A DNA stretch of 64,000 nt from Planctomycetaceae bacterium (GCA_013823135.1 PNLP01000002.1:124001-188000), one strand, 5' to 3'. Shown: positions 42,309-51,864, numbered from the stretch's first letter. The notes: generated by a model from the sequence alone, not told the origin. Translations and numbers: made by a program.

Positions 42309-43298
42309 TCAGTCCCCGTGGGGGTGGTCTTCGACGACCGGGGTCACGGCCACCGGCGGGTTCAGCAAGCTGCGGGCGAGCACTTCCTTCGCCTTGTCGA
42401 ACTCCGGTTGCCAGAGGATCTCCGGCCTGCCGTACTTCATGCAGTCGCGGACCGTTTCCAAAGTGTTGCGTGCCATGTGCGGGCACTTGTTGCACGAGCA
42501 CGACACGCCCGGCACGCCGAGGTACGTGTGCTGCGGGTTTCGACGCTGCAAGTCCCACATCATGTTCGCTTCGGTCGCCACCAGGAACGTCGTCGGTTCC
42601 TTGAACGTACCGACATGCTTGATCATCGCCTCCGTGCCGCCGACGAAGTCCGCATGGCCGAGGATGTTCGCGGGGCACTCGGGGTGCGCGATCGTCTTCG
42701 CTCCAGGGTGTTGCTTTTGCATCTTCAGCAGGTCGCCGAGGCTGAAGATCTCGTGAACCATGCACGAGCCATCCCACAGGATCATGTCGCGGCCCGTGAC
42801 GTCCTTGATGTACGCCCCGAGGTGCTTGTCCGGCACGAACAAGATTTCGTAGCCCTCGGGCACCTTGTTCCGCACCACGTCCTCGGCGTTCCCGGATGTC
42901 ACGACCCAGTCCGAAAGTGCCTTCACTTTCGCGGAGCTGTTGATGTAGCAGACCGTCTGGAACTTGTGGCCGTTGGCACGGAGGCGTTCCTGCTCGCGTT
43001 CGAGCTTGTCCGCGGGGCAGGCGTCCACGAGGCTGCAACCCGCCTTTAGATCGGGGAGCAGCACTTTCTTTGACGGGTTGAGCATCTTGGCCGTTTCGGC
43101 CATGAACAGCACGCCGCAGAACACGATGACGGGCGAATCGACCTTGGTGGCTTCGCGGGCGAGTTTGAGGCTATCGCCGGTGACGTCGGCGAGCGCCTGG
43201 ATTTCGCCCTCCTGGTAGTAGTGAGCCAGGATCGTGGCTCCGATTTTCTTCTTCAGTTCAAGGATCTCTGCGGAGATGTCGTCGAGAATGGCCGGCAT
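42309..43298 (-). CDS. nadA: quinolinate synthase
   Basis: Fe-S enzyme that condenses iminoaspartate with dihydroxyacetone phosphate to quinolinate, in NAD synthesis. 329 residues. Motifs: [20 protein letters not shown] near the start, [42 protein letters not shown], and the C-terminal cluster residues in [11 protein letters not shown]. Cysteines for the 4Fe-4S cluster are present (Cys in KAGCSL, Cys in AHPECP and one of the SCSCNKC cysteines). nadB and nadC are not in this window. It is divergent from the DUF1080 gene, with 287 bases between the starts. Confidence 0.95.
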   Translation of the reverse strand: MPAILDDISAEILELKKKIGATILAHYYQEGEIQALADVTGDSLKLAREATKVDSPVIVFCGVLFMAETAKMLNPSKKVLLPDLKAGCSLVDACPADKLEREQERLRANGHKFQTVCYINSSAKVKALSDWVVTSGNAEDVVRNKVPEGYEILFVPDKHLGAYIKDVTGRDMILWDGSCMVHEIFSLGDLLKMQKQHPGAKTIAHPECPANILGHADFVGGTEAMIKHVGTFKEPTTFLVATEANMMWDLQRRNPQHTYLGVPGVSCSCNKCPHMARNTLETVRDCMKYGRPEILWQPEFDKAKEVLARSLLNPPVAVTPVVEDHPHGD

Positions 43299-43585
43299 GT
43301 GCGGCTCCCTTGTTTTTTATGTGGCGGAGGGTGAACCCACTGACACAGGTTGTTTACCTTATCATACGCCTCGCGAATCGCGATATTTACGTATTTCCCA
43401 GCTCTGGCACTCGTCTCTCGCGTGCGGTAGGCTGTGGTTCTCACCGTCGGATTCCCACAGTGAGTACGCTCCCACCCGATGTCGAGCCTATTCCGAGTCG
43501 AGGTCGAGCCTGTTCCGGCTCTGCGGAACCGGGTGAGACTCCAAGACGAGGAATCGGGCGAGACTCAACTACAGAGGTTCTCTCC

Positions 43586-44152
43586 ATGCGTCTGCTGCCA
43601 TGCGTTGCGTTTCTGTTCACCGTCGGCTTCGTCGTCGCGGCCGACGACTTCAAGCTCGAACCCGGCTACAAGCTCATCTTCAACGGCAAGAACCTCGATG
43701 GCTGGCAAACCAAGGCTGCCGGCAAGGACGGCAAGCCGGAAGCTCTCGAAGGCAAGGCCGAAGCTTTCGCCGGTCGGTTCAAGGTGGCCGACGGTGAGTT
43801 GGTGATCGATGCGAAGGTGAAGGGCGACAAGTACATCGAGACCACGGCCCCCGTAAGCGGCGACTTCACGATCCGGTTCGACTTCAAACCTGCCGAGGGT
43901 TGCAACAACGACCTGCTGTTCCTGGGGACGAAGTTCGACATCAAAGCCGGCGGCAAGGAGAACGTGAAGGGGGTCAAGGTTGGCGAGTGGAACAAGCTCG
44001 AAATCGTGGTGAAAGGTGGCTCGGCCGACTTCCTCGTGAACGGCGAAAAGTCCGCGACGCAGAAGACGAAGGGCGACAAGGGGCCGTTCACGCTGCGAGC
44101 TGAAGGCGGCGCGATCAGCTACAAGAACATCCGCATCAGCGACGGGAAGTGA
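43586..44152 (+). CDS. secreted DUF1080 (3-keto-disaccharide hydrolase fold) protein
   Basis: 188 residues with a signal peptide (RLLPCVAFLFTVGFVVA-ADD). The mature part opens with the family signature GYKLIFNGKNLDGWQ and has the concanavalin-like beta-sandwich pattern: DFTIRFDFKPAEGCNNDLLF, GEWNKLEIVVKGGSADFLVN, and the closing ISYKNIRISD. DUF1080 proteins are very numerous in planctomycetes; some cleave 3-keto-glycosides. The domain is short here and could be a binding module only. Start ATG 43586; upstream frame shows no protein-like sequence. Confidence 0.85.
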   Translation: MRLLPCVAFLFTVGFVVAADDFKLEPGYKLIFNGKNLDGWQTKAAGKDGKPEALEGKAEAFAGRFKVADGELVIDAKVKGDKYIETTAPVSGDFTIRFDFKPAEGCNNDLLFLGTKFDIKAGGKENVKGVKVGEWNKLEIVVKGGSADFLVNGEKSATQKTKGDKGPFTLRAEGGAISYKNIRISDGK

Positions 44153-44156
44153 CGTC

Positions 44157-44286
44157 TGAGGGGTGTTGTTGGTGGGTGGTTGTTTGTGGGGCGTTGGCAA
44201 CGGGTGCGTGGGCGAACCACAGAGGCCTGTCGCGTGTCACACTCAACCAACCACAACCAACGAACAACCACCCACAGACAATAGGT
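44157..44286. repeat. TTGTTGG/CCAACAACC hairpin without a gene
   Basis: Left part (GTCTGAGGGGTGTTGTTGG..., 44157-44198) and right part (CCAACCACAACCAACGAAC..., ending CAGAC, 44254-44281) are complementary. The words and the GTCTGAGG end match the repeats that flank the four-helix-bundle gene at 10624-11270. This copy holds only ~55 bases between its arms. Confidence 0.7.
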
Positions 44287-44291
44287 GAAAC

Positions 44292-44936
44292 ATGCCAGTC
44301 TGGTTCACAGCGGATACGCACTTCGGGCACGGGAACATCATCAAGTATTGCCAGCGACCGTTCCTGTCGCCCGAAGAGTTCGCGGCGACCCGCGACGATC
44401 CGCGAAGTAAACTCCGCATATCGCCCGAGACCGTTCGGCGGCACGACAACTCACTTCTCGACGCCATCAACTCTGCTGTTGCCCCCAACGACGTGCTGTG
44501 GATTCTCGGCGATTTCTGTTGGGGTGGGCACGCCGATGCGATGCGTTACCGCAACCGGATTCGTTGCCGCACGGTGAACCTCGTGTGGGGCAACCACGAT
44601 CAGCAAGAGATCGCCAGCGCCTTCAACGACTGCATGGATCAGGGGATGATCGAAGTGGAGGGCCAACCGATCTGGCTGAACCACTACCCGATGCGGAGTT
44701 GGGACAGGTCATTCCACGGAAGCTGGCACTTCTACGGACACGTTCACGGACGCCTCGAACGCGAAGATGCTCTCAAGCCGGCGATGCTCACGAAAGACGT
44801 GGGTGTGGATGCGTGCGACTATCGCCCGTGGAGCTTCGCTCAGTTGCGGGCGTACATGACACCGCGGATCGATGCGTTCGAGCGGCACAAGGCCGCGTTC
44901 ATCGCTGGCAAGGACGACGGCTCGTTACCGCTTTGA
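44292..44936 (+). CDS. metallophosphoesterase
   Basis: 214 residues with the full calcineurin-like motif set: ADTHFGHGNI (D and H), LGDFCWGG, WGNHD, NHYPMRS and FYGHVHGRL, so both metal sites are intact. The size and motif spacing match the small phosphoesterases often annotated as YfcE-like or as phage/plasmid phosphoesterases that begin with WFTADTHFGH. Substrate unknown; related enzymes hydrolyse phosphodiesters. It follows the gene-free G/T hairpin, which lies in its leader. Confidence 0.9.
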   Translation: MPVWFTADTHFGHGNIIKYCQRPFLSPEEFAATRDDPRSKLRISPETVRRHDNSLLDAINSAVAPNDVLWILGDFCWGGHADAMRYRNRIRCRTVNLVWGNHDQQEIASAFNDCMDQGMIEVEGQPIWLNHYPMRSWDRSFHGSWHFYGHVHGRLEREDALKPAMLTKDVGVDACDYRPWSFAQLRAYMTPRIDAFERHKAAFIAGKDDGSLPL

Positions 44937-44971
44937 GCCGGTCGCCGCGTGCGGCATCGCACTGCTCGTCA

Positions 44972-46072
44972 TCACGCGGCCTTGTTCTGGGCGATCTTCA
45001 TCGGCGTGAACAGGAAACCAGCGGGCTGCGGTAAGCCGTTCGGGCCGAGCGGTCCCTCGACGTGGCCGTTCCACTGGTGGTTCCGCAACGCGGTCAGAAC
45101 ACGTTCCGCCAACTCCAGCGCGTTGCGGCCGTCCTCGCCGCTGACCCTCGGGCAGTTCCCGGTTCGCACGCAGTTCACGAAGTGCTTCAATTCCGCGGTA
45201 AGTTGGTCGCCCTTGCGATCGCCGTCCAGGTTCAACACCTGCAAGTATCGCCCGAACACTTCGTCCTTGAGTCGGGCTTTCGCCGCAGCATCGAGGTGTT
45301 CGACATCCAACCCGTGCTCGCGAACTTCCTCGCTTTGCTGAACGAGGGTGAGTTTCCGTGTCACGAAGTCGATGCCGGCATACCCCTCGGGAGCCCAAAC
45401 TCGGAGACGACGCTTGGGCAGTTTCGTGATTCGGCTTGCGGTCACATGTGCCACGCAACCGTTCTCGAACTCCAGGCGGGCGTTCACCATGTCCTCGTGG
45501 CCACCGAAGACCGCCGCGCCGACCGCGGAGACGTTCCGAACCGGTGAACCGACGAGCGACAGCAGTAGATCGAGGTCGTGAATCATCAGATCGAGCACGG
45601 CACCGATGTCCACGGAGCGGCCGGTGAACGGGCCGTGCCGTTCGGCTTCCACGAATTTCGGGCGGATCGGACGACGAACCAGTTCCTCGAATGCGGGGTT
45701 GAACCGCTCGATGTGCCCAACCTGGAATGGGACGTTGGCCTTCGCCGCGAGTGCAATCAGGTCGTCTGCCTCCGCAACGGTCCTGCAGACCGGCTTCTCG
45801 ACGAGCACTGGGACGCCAGCTCGAAGGAACGCACTCGCTACCGAATGGTGGTGGATAGTCGGCGTGACAATGCTCACTGCGTCTACCCGGCCCAGCAGCG
45901 GCGTGTACTGGTCGTATGGGGTTGTGCCGAGCTTCGCCGCGATCCCGCGTGCCTGCTCTGGGTTCGCATCGACAACACCGACCAACTCGACATCTGGCAT
46001 CCCTGAAAGAATGCGAGCGTGGTGCTGGCCAAGGTGCCCAACTCCGATTACTGCCATACGCAAGCGCGTCAT
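44972..46072 (-). CDS. Gfo/Idh/MocA-type NAD-dependent sugar oxidoreductase (lipid A gene neighbourhood)
   Basis: 366 residues from the ATG at 46072. Rossmann start MAVIGVGHLGQHHARIL, then PVLVEKPVC with the conserved Lys of the family, QVGHIERFNPAFEELV and DLMIHDLDLLLSLVG, giving the EKP and D-x3-H-type catalytic residues. Oxidoreductases with this GHIERFNPA block are often found in lipid A gene clusters and include GnnA, which oxidises UDP-GlcNAc at C3 for 3-amino lipid A. Here the next gene upstream is lpxC, 58 bases away. No gnnB-like aminotransferase is visible in the window, so the role is an inference. Confidence 0.8.
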   Translation of the reverse strand: MTRLRMAVIGVGHLGQHHARILSGMPDVELVGVVDANPEQARGIAAKLGTTPYDQYTPLLGRVDAVSIVTPTIHHHSVASAFLRAGVPVLVEKPVCRTVAEADDLIALAAKANVPFQVGHIERFNPAFEELVRRPIRPKFVEAERHGPFTGRSVDIGAVLDLMIHDLDLLLSLVGSPVRNVSAVGAAVFGGHEDMVNARLEFENGCVAHVTASRITKLPKRRLRVWAPEGYAGIDFVTRKLTLVQQSEEVREHGLDVEHLDAAAKARLKDEVFGRYLQVLNLDGDRKGDQLTAELKHFVNCVRTGNCPRVSGEDGRNALELAERVLTALRNHQWNGHVEGPLGPNGLPQPAGFLFTPMKIAQNKAA

Positions 46073-46130
46073 GTGAGCCTCAAGTCGTCGGAATGTCGAA
46101 CGCATAATGTGGAATGTCGCCTCGCAGAAC

Positions 46131-47060
46131 TCAGGCGGCCTGGTTCAAGGAGGTCGAGACTTTTCGACTTTTTGACTTGCGACAACTATCCGCCAGTGTC
46201 GCGAGTCGCAGTGCCAACTGTACGTTCAAGGCGTGGCCGGAACGGTAGGCGACAACATGCCCCGAGAGGTCGAACCCGCACAGGGCGAGATCGCCGAGGA
46301 TGTCGAGAACCTTGTGCCGGGCAGGTTCGTCACCAAAACGGAGAGTATTGTTGATCGGGCCATCCGGGCCAAAAACCAGCAGGTCTGCCGATGTCAAATG
46401 CCGGCCAATACCCTGGCTGTGAAGCCCCTGAACCTCGGCTTCCGTGACAAATGTTCGGCAACTGGCGACCTCACGGACAAACTCGTCAGGTCGCACGTCG
46501 AGAGTGAATGTCTGGCGGTGGATCGGGCCAAATACCCCGTAGTCCAGCAGATAGCTGACTCGGAGTCCTGGCTCTGTGGACGGATGAAGGCCGATTGTCG
46601 CGCCTGCCATCGAGATCACGACCGGAGTCTTGACCGTCCAGATGGCGCGGGTGGCCGGTTGTTCAACCGCGCCGCATTCCGCAATGGCTTTCACATATCC
46701 GGCCGCAGATCCGTCGAGTCCGGGCGGTTCGGGGCCGTCGATGTCGATTTCACAGTTATCAATTCGCAAGCCGGCAAGGGTCGCGAGGAGGTGTTCGACC
46801 AGCGTCACACCGTGGGTGTCTGGTCCTAGTGTTGTGCGACGGCGGGTGTCTGTAACGAACGCAGCGTGTGCGGGAACGGCGGGTGAGTTGGGACGATCGG
46901 TCCGCCGAAACATGACTCCGCTATCGGGAGGTGCGGGTCGTAACCGAACGCGGACGCGGGCTCCGGTGACGAAACCTACGCCCTCGACTTTCACGTTGGC
47001 AGCCAGCGTACGCTGACAGCGGTATCCGGTGACTCGCACGGGCTCAGCCTTTTCCGGCAT
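46131..47060 (-). CDS. lpxC: UDP-3-O-acyl-N-acetylglucosamine deacetylase
   Basis: Zinc amidase that catalyses the first committed step of lipid A synthesis. 309 residues, normal size. The zinc ligands are seen in TLVEHLLATLAG (His) and in ARHKVLDILGDLALCG (His and Asp); the catalytic region SGHALNVQLA and the early GVGFVTG, DGPEPPGLDGSA blocks also match. Its presence says the organism makes lipid A. The ompH gene lies upstream and the Gfo/Idh gene downstream on the same strand, forming a small envelope operon. Confidence 0.93.
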   Translation of the reverse strand: MPEKAEPVRVTGYRCQRTLAANVKVEGVGFVTGARVRVRLRPAPPDSGVMFRRTDRPNSPAVPAHAAFVTDTRRRTTLGPDTHGVTLVEHLLATLAGLRIDNCEIDIDGPEPPGLDGSAAGYVKAIAECGAVEQPATRAIWTVKTPVVISMAGATIGLHPSTEPGLRVSYLLDYGVFGPIHRQTFTLDVRPDEFVREVASCRTFVTEAEVQGLHSQGIGRHLTSADLLVFGPDGPINNTLRFGDEPARHKVLDILGDLALCGFDLSGHVVAYRSGHALNVQLALRLATLADSCRKSKSRKVSTSLNQAA

Positions 47061-47177
47061 CCTGCCGGGGTTCGATCCACATCCCTGTTGTTGGTCGCCG
47101 CTGGCCCCACTGCACGCCGCAACGGGTCCGCGTAACTGTTATCGTCACGCGGACCCCGCGAGGTTTACCCAGTCATG

Positions 47178-47909
47178 TCACTTCGGTGCTGGGCCACCCA
47201 TTGGTGCCGGTGCTGGGCCACCCATTGGTGCTGGTGCCGGTGCCATCGCATCAGCCGGGACGGCGGGAGAAGGATACCAGGCGTTGAGCGTCTGGATCAC
47301 AACACCCGTCAGGTCAACGTGTTTGGCGACGTAGAACGGCGAGGCCGCAGGTGGCTTCAACTTCAGTTCCTTCACCATCGCGCTGTCCTGCTCTTCCTTG
47401 GTCACCGCGTCCGGGTAAGCGAACACGATGTGGTAGCCGTTCATTTCCGCCGTCTTGTCCACAACGGTCTTAATATCGTCGTAGAGCTGAGAAATGATCT
47501 TGGTCGCGTCCTCGTTGAGGGTCTTGTTGACCTCACGATCGCGGTCTTCGATCTGGCGGGCCAGAGCAACCATCCGCTTCGCGTTCTGCTCGCGGACATC
47601 CACGATCACCTTCGGGTCCTGGCTTTCCTGCTGGAGCTTGATGTACTCCGCACGCCAGGCCATCAGATCCTTGGACATGTCGTTGCGCTTCTTGTTCAGC
47701 ATGGCCACCTGGTACTTGGCCTTGCCGTAGTCCCGCATCACCGCAGCCATGTTGAACACGGCAATGGTCGGTCGGGCAGCGTTGGCTGCCGGAGCCGCCG
47801 CTGGCGGTGGCGTGGCACCCGCTGGGGCCTGGGCGTTTGAGCCGCTAGCCAGGAGCAGCATCCCCCCGAACCCCAACAATCCCGTCAGGTACGCGCTAGT
47901 ACGCTTCAC
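47178..47909 (-). CDS. OmpH/Skp-family periplasmic chaperone
   Basis: 243 residues from a GTG at 47909 with an AGGAGG site. Signal peptide (SAYLTGLLGFGGMLLLASGSNA), an Ala/Pro linker, then IAVFNMAAVMRDYGKAKYQV and a long charged coiled coil (DMSKDLMAWRAEYIKLQQES, RQIEDRDREVNKTLNEDA) as in Skp, which holds outer-membrane proteins in transit. The C-terminus is a short APAPMGGPAP repeat encoded by a direct duplication near 47190-47240. It precedes lpxC by 117 bases on the same strand, as skp often does in lipid A gene clusters. Confidence 0.85.
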   Translation of the reverse strand: MKRTSAYLTGLLGFGGMLLLASGSNAQAPAGATPPPAAAPAANAARPTIAVFNMAAVMRDYGKAKYQVAMLNKKRNDMSKDLMAWRAEYIKLQQESQDPKVIVDVREQNAKRMVALARQIEDRDREVNKTLNEDATKIISQLYDDIKTVVDKTAEMNGYHIVFAYPDAVTKEEQDSAMVKELKLKPPAASPFYVAKHVDLTGVVIQTLNAWYPSPAVPADAMAPAPAPMGGPAPAPMGGPAPK

Positions 47910-48209
47910 TCCGTGCCTCCTCGTGATCGGTAGAAGCGGGACAGGGGTTCCGGTCCCTGGTCCGCCAATCGTCACCGGACGTCGAACGCCCGGCAACAAT
48001 GCCGGCTTTCCGTTCCCCTCGGTGCCGTGGGGGGTGCTTCTACCCCAACCCTCACGCCGGGTCAATCGGAATGCGAAGCCCCAAATTGCCACATCACACA
48101 ACAGAAACCCCGAATGCCGAACCCAGATTGAGGAGCGACCGCAAAAAACACCGATAGGAGAAGTGCGAGCCCGAACGCTGCGACGAAAATTTTCTCATCC
48201 GGTGCCCCC
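47910..48209. other. intergenic region between divergent ompH and lipoprotein genes
   Basis: 300 bases. Must hold promoters for both directions, but I see no consensus-like pair that stands out. No protein-like frame. Confidence 0.4.
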
Positions 48210-48665
48210 ATGTCGATGCTCATGCGGTTGTGCGTGCCCATCGTCGCGCTCCTCTTCGGTGTCGCGGCAGTGGCGTTGCCCGGCGGCTGCAGCCGCAAAA
48301 CCGCTGGAAAACCGACGACGGTTCGTGGTGCCGTCACTTTCCAGGGGCGACCACTCGTTGGTGGCGTTGTCGTGTTCACCCCCGACCCGGAGCGGGGCAG
48401 TAGTGGCAAGCCGATCCGCGGGAACGTCGGGGCTGACGGTCGCTACGAACTACGGCTCACGGACGGTATTCCCATCTCGCCGGGTTGGTATCGCGTTGCG
48501 CTCGCGGCCCCTCCCACTCTGGAACCGACCTCAGCGGTATCTGCGTTCTTCCCGCCGAAGCTCGCTCGCCCGGACATGTCGGGCCTTGTGCGTGAAGTGA
48601 AGCCCGAGCAGGAAAACGTGTTTGAGTTTGCGATCGAGGTGCCAGTGAACGTGGCCACGCGATAG
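48210..48665 (+). CDS. small lipoprotein with transthyretin/carboxypeptidase-regulatory-like domain
   Basis: 151 residues. Lipoprotein signal with lipobox ALPGG-C (residues ~1-27). The rest is a single beta-sandwich domain of the kind found in many planctomycete lipoproteins: TTVRGAVTFQGRPLVGGVVV, then GADGRYELRLTDGIPISPGW, and a C-terminal EVPV end. These proteins are anchored in the envelope; function unknown. An upstream ATG two codons earlier in frame (48216 vs 48210) makes little difference. Confidence 0.75.
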   Translation: MSMLMRLCVPIVALLFGVAAVALPGGCSRKTAGKPTTVRGAVTFQGRPLVGGVVVFTPDPERGSSGKPIRGNVGADGRYELRLTDGIPISPGWYRVALAAPPTLEPTSAVSAFFPPKLARPDMSGLVREVKPEQENVFEFAIEVPVNVATR

Positions 48666-48743
48666 GAATTGACATTTCGACGGCAGGCGTGTTACGACAT
48701 CATCCCCGGGTATCTTGCGCCGGGTTTGACAGGATGTCATGCC

Positions 48744-49763
48744 ATGCCGTTGGCTGCGATTTTCTCTGGTCCTGATAAGGTGGGATTCGATCCCGGCCGA
48801 GTCGTTGCGCCCGAAGTGTCGGTTTGCATTGCAAGCTGGAACTGCGTGGGACTGCTGCGAAAGTGCTTGCAATCGCTGTTCGGCAACCCGCAAGGGGTTC
48901 GCTTCGAGGTCGTCATCGCGGATAACGCTTCGACCGACGGCGCGGCGGAAATGGTCGCAGCCGAGTTCCCGCAAGTCGTCCTGATTCGAAACACTACGAA
49001 CGCCGGGTTTGCCGCCGCCAGCAATCAGGCAGCCGTTCGCGCACGCGGCCGGTTCCTCTTTTTCCTGAACAACGACACCGAAGTTCCCGCTCAAACGCTT
49101 CGTCGGCTCCTCGATCATGCACGCGCGAACCCCGCGGCCGGGATGTTCGGGCCGCTGCTCCGGGAAGCCGATGGCAGCGTTCAGATCTCGTACCGTCGCC
49201 GGCCAACCCTGCCGGCGTTGCTCCACAAGCTCTCTGTCGTTCGCTGGACGGGACTCTTCCGCCAGGCACACGCCAACTATCGACGCGGCTCGTTCCACCC
49301 TGAGGGCGTGCGACCTGTGGAAGTGCTGATGGGCTCGGCCGTGTTCGTGTCGCGGGACGTGTTCGAAGAAGTCGGCGGCTGGGACGAACGCTACCGGTTC
49401 GGCGTCGAGGATATCGACCTCTCGACACAGGTCGGCCGGAAGCGGGCGGTTGTGTTTGCTGGTGATGTCGAGATCGTGCATCACGGGCGGGCGTCGAGCC
49501 GCGACAACATCGGTTACGTCGCTTCGAGCGTCACCACCGGCTACGTGCAGTATTTCCGCAAGAGCGGCGTTCGGCCGTGGACGCTGTTCTGGTACAAGCT
49601 CGCGGTGACGTTGAACGCCCCGATTTACGTCGTGGAGAAGTCGGTGGAAGCCGCTGCGAGGTGGGCCACCAATCAGCCGAGAGAGGCGAAGCGAAGTTGG
49701 GCGACCGTACGCGGGTTGACCTCATTTCTGCGGTACGAACTCGTCCGCTTCTGGCGAGCGTGA
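48744..49763 (+). CDS. family 2 glycosyltransferase
   Basis: 339 residues. GT-A fold with VSVCIASWNCVGLLRKCLQS, the nucleotide-sugar site VVIADNASTDGAAEMVA, FLNNDTEVP (DxD-like NND) and the catalytic-loop block WDERYRFGVEDIDLSTQVGR. C-terminal ~70 residues with a hydrophobic helix, so probably membrane-associated. Similar to rhamnosyl/glycosyl transferases of surface polysaccharide assembly. ATG at 48744 chosen: a TTG upstream at 48669 would add residues with no family match. Convergent with a GT87-like membrane transferase. Confidence 0.88.
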   Translation: MPLAAIFSGPDKVGFDPGRVVAPEVSVCIASWNCVGLLRKCLQSLFGNPQGVRFEVVIADNASTDGAAEMVAAEFPQVVLIRNTTNAGFAAASNQAAVRARGRFLFFLNNDTEVPAQTLRRLLDHARANPAAGMFGPLLREADGSVQISYRRRPTLPALLHKLSVVRWTGLFRQAHANYRRGSFHPEGVRPVEVLMGSAVFVSRDVFEEVGGWDERYRFGVEDIDLSTQVGRKRAVVFAGDVEIVHHGRASSRDNIGYVASSVTTGYVQYFRKSGVRPWTLFWYKLAVTLNAPIYVVEKSVEAAARWATNQPREAKRSWATVRGLTSFLRYELVRFWRA

Positions 49764-49801
49764 CTGATCCGTCTGCAAAACCCTCCGAACCAAAGTGATT
49801 T

Positions 49802-49903
49802 GGTGGCACAGGCCTGTGAATTGCAAGCACAGGCCAGAGGCCTGTGCCACCAGAAGACTGGTTGAGTGGCACAGGCCTCTGACCTGTGGATTGCAAGCCC
49901 ACC
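49802..49903. repeat. GTGGCACAGGCCT palindromic and direct repeat
   Basis: GGTGGCACAGGCCT (49802-49815) pairs with AGGCCTGTGCCACC (49838-49851), and a third copy of GTGGCACAGGCCT starts at 49866, followed again by TTGCAAGC. It lies between convergent glycosyltransferase genes and may terminate transcription on both sides. Confidence 0.75.
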
Positions 49904-49924
49904 ACTTAATCGCGGCTCGCCAAC

Positions 49925-51244
49925 TCAGGCCGCGCGGCGAACTTCCACTGCGGCATGGGCCGGAACCACTTCGCTCACATCTGCCGCGCCAACGCTCCGG
50001 TATCTTGCCCGACAGCAACCCAGGAACAGTCCCAGCGTCAGGAAGAACAGCAACCCGTTCCACATCAGGAAGTCGTAAGCCGTGCGGCCAACGATGTCCT
50101 TGCCGGTACAGAGCCCGCCGATCGCGATTGCCGTGGCGAGGCCCAACAGCACGCGGTCGCGGGTCAGGAAGCCGATCCGCACAATCGCGAGTTGTGCCAG
50201 CACCATGATCGTGAAGTGCGGCTTGCTCGACATCGGCGAAAGCATCAGCATCAGCGTGACGACCACGCCCATCTCCGCGGCGAACACCGGTCCGGGCGTG
50301 ATGTCGCCGGAACGTCGCCACAGCGACACGAGCGCGATCAGGCCCATCATCGCCACGCACGCCAGATTCAGCCGTTTGAGTTCGATTGCGGTTGGTCGGT
50401 CGGCACGCGGCATAACGGGCATCTCCTTCGCGTCCGTCCGTTCGTAGGCCAGCACCCGGAGGTTGAACCCCGCGAGTGAGTGGTTGAAACTCACAGCGCT
50501 GGCCCACTGCCCGGGATCGCGATTCGCTTCCGACATCGGCGTCAGGAACCGATTCTTCCACACGACGAGGCGAGTCTGGCCGTCGCTCGGTGGGTACGCG
50601 AGATCGGGGAGCAGGTTCAGCCCGATCGCAGCAACCATGACAACGCCGGCCGCGACGAATCGCCGCTTCCACAGCAGGTACGGGGCGAAGAGCAACGGCG
50701 TACACTTGAACGCCGCCGCGAACCCGAACGCCAGCGCCGCTGCGATCGAACGTCCACGAACGAGTAGGGCGCACCCGCCGATCAGCACCGCCCCAATGAC
50801 GAGATCGGTCTGCCAGTTCGCGGCCGTGTCGAGAATGAACCCGACGACGAGGAACCCACCGAGCCAGAACGCGGCGTAGTCGGCCTTGCCGGTTCCGACG
50901 CGACCGGGAAGGCCACGCCCGCCGCTCAGTCGCCAGGCACAGACCAGAATCACCGCGGCTGCGAGTGCGTTCAGCGCCGCCCACGCGGCGATCCCGACTT
51001 GCCGTGGAACGAACGTGAACGGCACCGCGAACAGCGCTCCGAACGGCGGATAGACGTAGCCGTTCTTTCCATCGAGCACGTCGCCGTGATCACGCAGGTG
51101 ATGTGCGGCCGAGAGGTAGACCGATTCCCAGTCGCCGGTGGGTCGCGTGAAGAACTGCACCGTGAGGAACGCGAGCAACCCCGCGAGCAGCCCACGGCAC
51201 GCCCAAATGGAGATGCGGTGCTCGGTGGTGCGTGCGAAATCCAT
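49925..51244 (-). CDS. GT87 / DUF2029-type membrane glycosyltransferase
   Basis: 439 residues, about ten to twelve hydrophobic spans. Family marks: DWESVYLSAAHHLRDHGDVL, then YVYPPFGALFAVPF (the YPP block), AFKCTPLLFAPYLLWKRR and AVSFNHSLAGFNLRVL. The GT-C fold uses polyprenyl-phosphate sugar donors, as in mannosyltransferases of actinobacteria. The Asp in DWES is the likely catalytic base. It ends 160 bases from the GT2 gene on the other strand; both may serve cell-surface glycan assembly. Confidence 0.8.
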   Translation of the reverse strand: MDFARTTEHRISIWACRGLLAGLLAFLTVQFFTRPTGDWESVYLSAAHHLRDHGDVLDGKNGYVYPPFGALFAVPFTFVPRQVGIAAWAALNALAAAVILVCAWRLSGGRGLPGRVGTGKADYAAFWLGGFLVVGFILDTAANWQTDLVIGAVLIGGCALLVRGRSIAAALAFGFAAAFKCTPLLFAPYLLWKRRFVAAGVVMVAAIGLNLLPDLAYPPSDGQTRLVVWKNRFLTPMSEANRDPGQWASAVSFNHSLAGFNLRVLAYERTDAKEMPVMPRADRPTAIELKRLNLACVAMMGLIALVSLWRRSGDITPGPVFAAEMGVVVTLMLMLSPMSSKPHFTIMVLAQLAIVRIGFLTRDRVLLGLATAIAIGGLCTGKDIVGRTAYDFLMWNGLLFFLTLGLFLGCCRARYRSVGAADVSEVVPAHAAVEVRRAA

Positions 51245-51864
51245 GACGGCTCTCGTGGTGGGCGTGGACCGAACCGTGTGCGTACCACCGCGGGGCCGTT
51301 GCCGTCAATCCGGGAAATTGGTTCCAGACAAAATGCCCACCCATGTCCGGAATCGTTCTGGAACCGTTGACCTGTCCGGAAGAAAGTTCATTAGAACAAT
51401 TTCGGGCCCCGCAGAAATCAACCAAGTGACGTGCTAGAAATGAGATAGGCACTCATGCTGTGGTGCCGACGGGGAATTCATCTCCGAGTCTACGTCCGAT
51501 TCATGCGACGCAGGAACGGATTATCACCTCATCGAGCCACAATCGACCCGCTGTGAGCCACGGAAAAGCCTTGGGCGTGAGCCCCAGCGCAGCCGAATTG
51601 TCCCACCAATTCTCGCGACGAAAGCGGACAACATTCCGCATAGGCTACATTGTCTCCCCTCCGGAAAGGCTGTCCGCATTAAAGGCTGAAATAGGTGGTA
51701 GAAATCGGCTCCGCACCATTGCGGAATCGTCCACGATGATTCCGGGGCACGTCACTTCTCGAATGCCAAGGTAACACGCGGGGGAAGTTGGTTACACTGT
51801 CTTTGTCGGGCTGCGAGATCACCCCGTGATGTGCAGGCCAAATTCCCTCCGAGGTTTCCCCCAC
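51245..51864. other. 620-base intergenic region, no feature recognised
   Basis: Short frames exist (for example 51460-51774 on the plus strand), but they have no signal, motif or codon pattern that suggests a gene. Base composition is slightly more A/T-rich than the flanking genes. It should contain the promoters of the divergent GT87-like and peptidase genes. I see no tRNA or obvious riboswitch. Confidence 0.4.

Noticed and set aside
48669..48700. TTGACA-like promoter before the GT2 gene
   Set aside because: A TTGACA word is present, but the -10 candidate at the right distance (TTACGA) is weak and chance matches are common.
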